From Clostridia bacterium (GTDB lineage: Bacteria; Bacillota; Clostridia; TANB77; CAG-508), in the NCBI GenBank assembly GCA_022796855.1, contig JAAWJM010000016.1:1-45693 (forward strand): 45,693 nucleotides of DNA, read 5' to 3'. A program made the position numbers and the translations under genes. Positions 43,451 through 45,693 of the stretch are shown here, in pieces (position 1 is the first letter of the stretch; every line of letters starts with the position of its first letter). The notes below the pieces were generated by a model. It was not told the DNA's origin. It saw only the letters and a list, made by a program, of their open reading frames with translations, and did not search any database.

Positions 43451-44920
43451 ATGAGAAGATTAAAGCAAAATTCAGGAATTACGTTAATTGCTTTGGTGAT
43501 AACTATCATTATATTACTAATTCTAGCAGGAATTACGATTAATTTAGTAATAGGAAATAATGGAATAATAGGAAGAACAATACAGGCAAAACAAGATTAT
43601 GAAAGAGAAACGGTAAGAGAAGAGGTAACATTAATACTAACTGAGTATTTACAAGAGAACATACAGTCAAATAAAGACTTGCAAAGTTATTTAGAAGAAC
43701 AAGTAATTAAAGGAAAAATAGAAAGTGTAGAGGATAGCGAAGGTGGAATTCATACCATTATTATAAATAATTATATGGTAACGATTGATGATGAGACCTT
43801 ACAAGTTATAGAAGTTACAAAAGCAAAGGCGAGACCTAAAATTAATAACATTAAGATTACCATAGAATTAGATGGAATAGAAACACAAGTAAAAGAGAAT
43901 CAATTAGAAATAGGAACACCAGTAAAAATAACATTTGATGTTACTTTTGAGGAAGGAAATTTAATAGAGGTTAATATAGGTACCTTAGTAGATGGAATAG
44001 TAGAATATACAACTAATGGAACAGAAATGGAAGTAGATTTTGTAGTAACAGGAAAAATAGGAGAAGAGGAAATAAGAAAAAGACAAAAAATATCTTTAGA
44101 TAAATATTATCAAAAATCAGAAATAGAAGCAAGTGATATAAAAGAAAATCCTATTCAATATTATGGAGAATTGGTAAGTAATTATGTATGTTATTCTAAT
44201 GGAGTAGAAGCGTGGAGAATATTTTATGCAGATGAAAGAAATATTTATTTAATTGCAGATGATTATATTGCTGCAAATGACGTGCCAAATTCACCAAATG
44301 GGATTCCAGTAACGGAAAATTCAACTTATAAATTATCATTTAAAGATATGGCAAATGATGAAATTTATGCTGAAGGAAGTAAATGGATAGTAGAAAATAG
44401 TAAGGCAAATAAATGGATAGAGAAGTATATAAGTAATTATCCAGAAAGTATAAATGAAAATATAAAAATGGGAGCTTTTTTAGTAGATACTAACGTATGG
44501 AGTGACTATTATGCAGGAAAAAATGCTGAGTATGCAATAGGAAGTCCAACAATAGAACTATTTAGTAATTCCTATAGAGATACTCATCCAGATCAGTATA
44601 TTGAATGCGAGGCAACAAATTCATATGGTTATCAATTAAAATGGAATACGGAAGCTTCTTATGGCAATGTTATAAGAAACTTATCAAGAGAAGGAGAATT
44701 TAATAGTATATATGTAAAGGCAAGCGCAGAAAAAGCTAGTGCAATGTCATTGGCTTCGCCTTCTGGACAATTTAAACAGTTTTTGATGAGAGTGGGTTAT
44801 AACGGTCTTATTTATACAGATGCATCATTTGACAATCGTTCAGGGGTAAGACCAATAGTATGTCTAAAATCAGAAACGAAACTACGAAAAACAGTAAAAG
44901 GATATGAGATTGTGGATTGA
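43451..44920 (+). CDS. Prepilin-like surface protein with C-terminal adhesin-type domain
   Basis: The 489-residue protein starts MRRLKQNSGITLIALVITII, a type IV prepilin N-terminus (G|ITLIALVITIIILLILAGIT) although the usual Glu5 is absent. A helical stretch (about 40-120) and a beta-rich middle (130-240) lead to the C-terminal domain with VEAWRIFYADERNIYLIADD, YI, and the ending RSGVRPIVCLKSET, as found in many clostridial surface proteins with C-type-lectin/FGE-like folds. Probably exported and surface displayed; the ligand is unknown. Terminator follows. A second gene with the same prepilin start begins at 45451. Confidence 0.75.
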   Translation: MRRLKQNSGITLIALVITIIILLILAGITINLVIGNNGIIGRTIQAKQDYERETVREEVTLILTEYLQENIQSNKDLQSYLEEQVIKGKIESVEDSEGGIHTIIINNYMVTIDDETLQVIEVTKAKARPKINNIKITIELDGIETQVKENQLEIGTPVKITFDVTFEEGNLIEVNIGTLVDGIVEYTTNGTEMEVDFVVTGKIGEEEIRKRQKISLDKYYQKSEIEASDIKENPIQYYGELVSNYVCYSNGVEAWRIFYADERNIYLIADDYIAANDVPNSPNGIPVTENSTYKLSFKDMANDEIYAEGSKWIVENSKANKWIEKYISNYPESINENIKMGAFLVDTNVWSDYYAGKNAEYAIGSPTIELFSNSYRDTHPDQYIECEATNSYGYQLKWNTEASYGNVIRNLSREGEFNSIYVKASAEKASAMSLASPSGQFKQFLMRVGYNGLIYTDASFDNRSGVRPIVCLKSETKLRKTVKGYEIVD

Positions 44921-44929
44921 ATGAAGAAA

Positions 44930-44966
44930 ATATGATGTGTGAAAATAAGACACATCATATTTTTTA
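44930..44966 (+). terminator. Terminator after prepilin-like gene
   Basis: ATATGATGTGT pairs with ACACATCATAT, then TTTTT. Confidence 0.8.
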
Positions 44967-44985
44967 TGCTATACTAAAAACCATA

Positions 44986-45291
44986 GGAGGAAAAAGAGAA
45001 GAAGGAGAAACAGACGAAGAAACTCTTATTCGAGAAGCAAAAGAAGAATTTAGTGTGGATATTAAAAAAGATACGATTCGATATTATGGTACTTTTGAAG
45101 CACAAGCAGATGGAAAAGGAGAGGGTGTTATTGTAAAAATGACTTGCTATTTAGCGGAATATGAAGGAACTTTAAACCCAGCGTCCGAAATAGAAAAATT
45201 CGATTGGTTAGATACAAGTCATATGGATAAAATAAGTCTTGCAGGAAGATTAATTTTTGAAGATTTAAAAAAACGAGGTTTGATTTCTTAG
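44986..45291 (+). pseudogene. 5'-deleted duplicate of the NUDIX gene
   Basis: From GGA at 44986 it encodes GGKREEGETDEETLIREAKE through to DLKKRGLIS, about 90% like residues 31-130 of the NUDIX protein at 38157. Its first 30 residues and start codon are gone. The upstream promoter box TATGCTATACTAAAAA is kept and joins directly to GGAGGAAAAAGAG. In the intact copy GGAGGAAAA occurs both as the ribosome site (38143) and in the Gly-Gly-Lys codons (38246), so recombination between these would delete exactly this 103-base piece. Confidence 0.85.
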
Positions 45292-45335
45292 TCAAACCTT
45301 GTTTCATGCACCCTTTGAAGGGGTATCTTAAAATG
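45274..45335. other. NUDIX terminator plus trace of XRE 3' end
   Basis: GAGGTTTGA...TCAAACCTTG repeats the hairpin at 38534. It is followed by CATGCACCCTTTGAAGGGGT, the minus-strand end (PSKGA) of the XRE gene at 42872, which fades out at about 45330. Confidence 0.7.
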
Positions 45336-45360
45336 TCACAAAAATGTAATAAGAAATCTC

Positions 45361-45388
45361 TTGACAAGAAATTATGTGTTAATATAAA
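45361..45388 (+). promoter_or_regulatory. SigA-type promoter of second prepilin-like gene
   Basis: TTGACA (45361-45366), 16 bases, TATAAA (45383-45388). Confidence 0.6.
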
Positions 45389-45450
45389 CTAGAGTCATAA
45401 ATATAAAGAATAGGAACATACTAAAAGAAAAAAGAGAAGGGAGAAAGAAG

Positions 45451-45693
45451 ATGAAAAAGCAAAACCAGAAAGGAATCACACTAATTGCTCTTGTCATTAC
45501 TATCATCGTATTACTCATCCTAGCAGGAATTACGATTAATTTAACAGTAGGACAAAATGGAATTCTAAACCGTGCACAGGAGGCAGGAAAGAATTATAAG
45601 GAATCTGAAGTAAGAGAAAATGTAGAATTAGCATTACTCGATTTACAAACAGAGGTAATTTTCGATAACCAAGACTTAACAGTAGAATACGCC
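45451..45693 (+). CDS. Prepilin-like protein, 3' end beyond window
   Basis: ATG 45451 follows AAGGGAG. It reads MKKQNQKGITLIALVITIIV, then LLILAGITINLTVGQNGILN and RAQEAGKNYKESEVRENVEL, the same prepilin-type start as the gene at 43451 (G|ITLIALVITI). The 81 codons seen are open and the gene runs off the end of the window. The C-terminal domain cannot be judged. Confidence 0.75.
   Translation, partial: MKKQNQKGITLIALVITIIVLLILAGITINLTVGQNGILNRAQEAGKNYKESEVRENVELALLDLQTEVIFDNQDLTVEYA

Noticed and set aside
43451..44920. Diversity-generating retroelement target (RSGVRPIVCL ending resembles lectin-fold variable proteins)
   Set aside because: No reverse transcriptase or template repeat is visible in the window.
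1..45693. CRISPR array to match the Csx3-like proteins
   Set aside because: No series of regularly spaced direct repeats is present. The repeats found are isolated palindromes.

Overview
This is a low-GC (visibly AT-rich) stretch of a Gram-positive, endospore-lineage genome. spo0A and a BofA-family gene, AGGAGG-type ribosome binding sites and a full bacterial-type AspRS all fit an uncultured Clostridia-type bacterium. The species cannot be named from the window.

Layout. 1-8 kb: tRNA-Leu, an AraC-type remnant, a DUF2974-type hydrolase, a NUDIX gene, a decayed sortase plus thioester-adhesin pair, a CNNM/CBS membrane protein and a WG-repeat protein. 8-19 kb: methionine gamma-lyase family protein, HI0933-family flavoprotein, GNAT, YigZ, spo0A, a PemK-like/nuclease pair, a P-type ATPase, trmB, an M15 peptidase and a HEPN/MNT pair. 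19-31 kb: DEAD-box helicase, glycosyltransferases, a histidine phosphatase, pth, RNase E/G, bofA and an acyl-CoA ligase. 31-38 kb: scpB, proS, asnS, aspS, cdd, an unknown gene and NUDIX. 38.8-42.8 kb: a four-gene cluster of two proteins with tandem Csx3-like repeats, a LysR regulator and an unknown protein, with no CRISPR array or cas gene in view. 42.8 kb to the end: an XRE regulator with its operators, prepilin-like surface proteins and duplicated NUDIX/XRE debris.

The main observation is a recurrent +1 frameshift signature. Eleven times, in nine otherwise intact genes on both strands, the reading frame breaks exactly at an in-frame CGG followed by A or T. Skipping the C (reading GGA/GGT as Gly) restores the family sequence every time. 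Affected genes are the sortase-like gene, CNNM protein, HI0933 flavoprotein, YigZ, the P-type ATPase (twice), a glycosyltransferase (directly after ATG), the acyl-CoA ligase (twice), the tandem Csx3-like protein and the XRE regulator. By eye I find only three other in-frame CGG codons in the window, and these look like ordinary Arg. No frame break in an otherwise intact gene lies elsewhere. This suggests either widespread +1 frameshifting (slow or unassigned CGG, or CGGW quadruplet reading) or a very specific systematic sequencing artefact. The uniform codon phase favours a translational explanation.

Other structure: two families of palindromic intergenic repeats, one of which has overrun the ends of two genes; several small gene remnants; and recurring transcription terminators and 17-bp-spaced TTGACA/TATAAT promoters.
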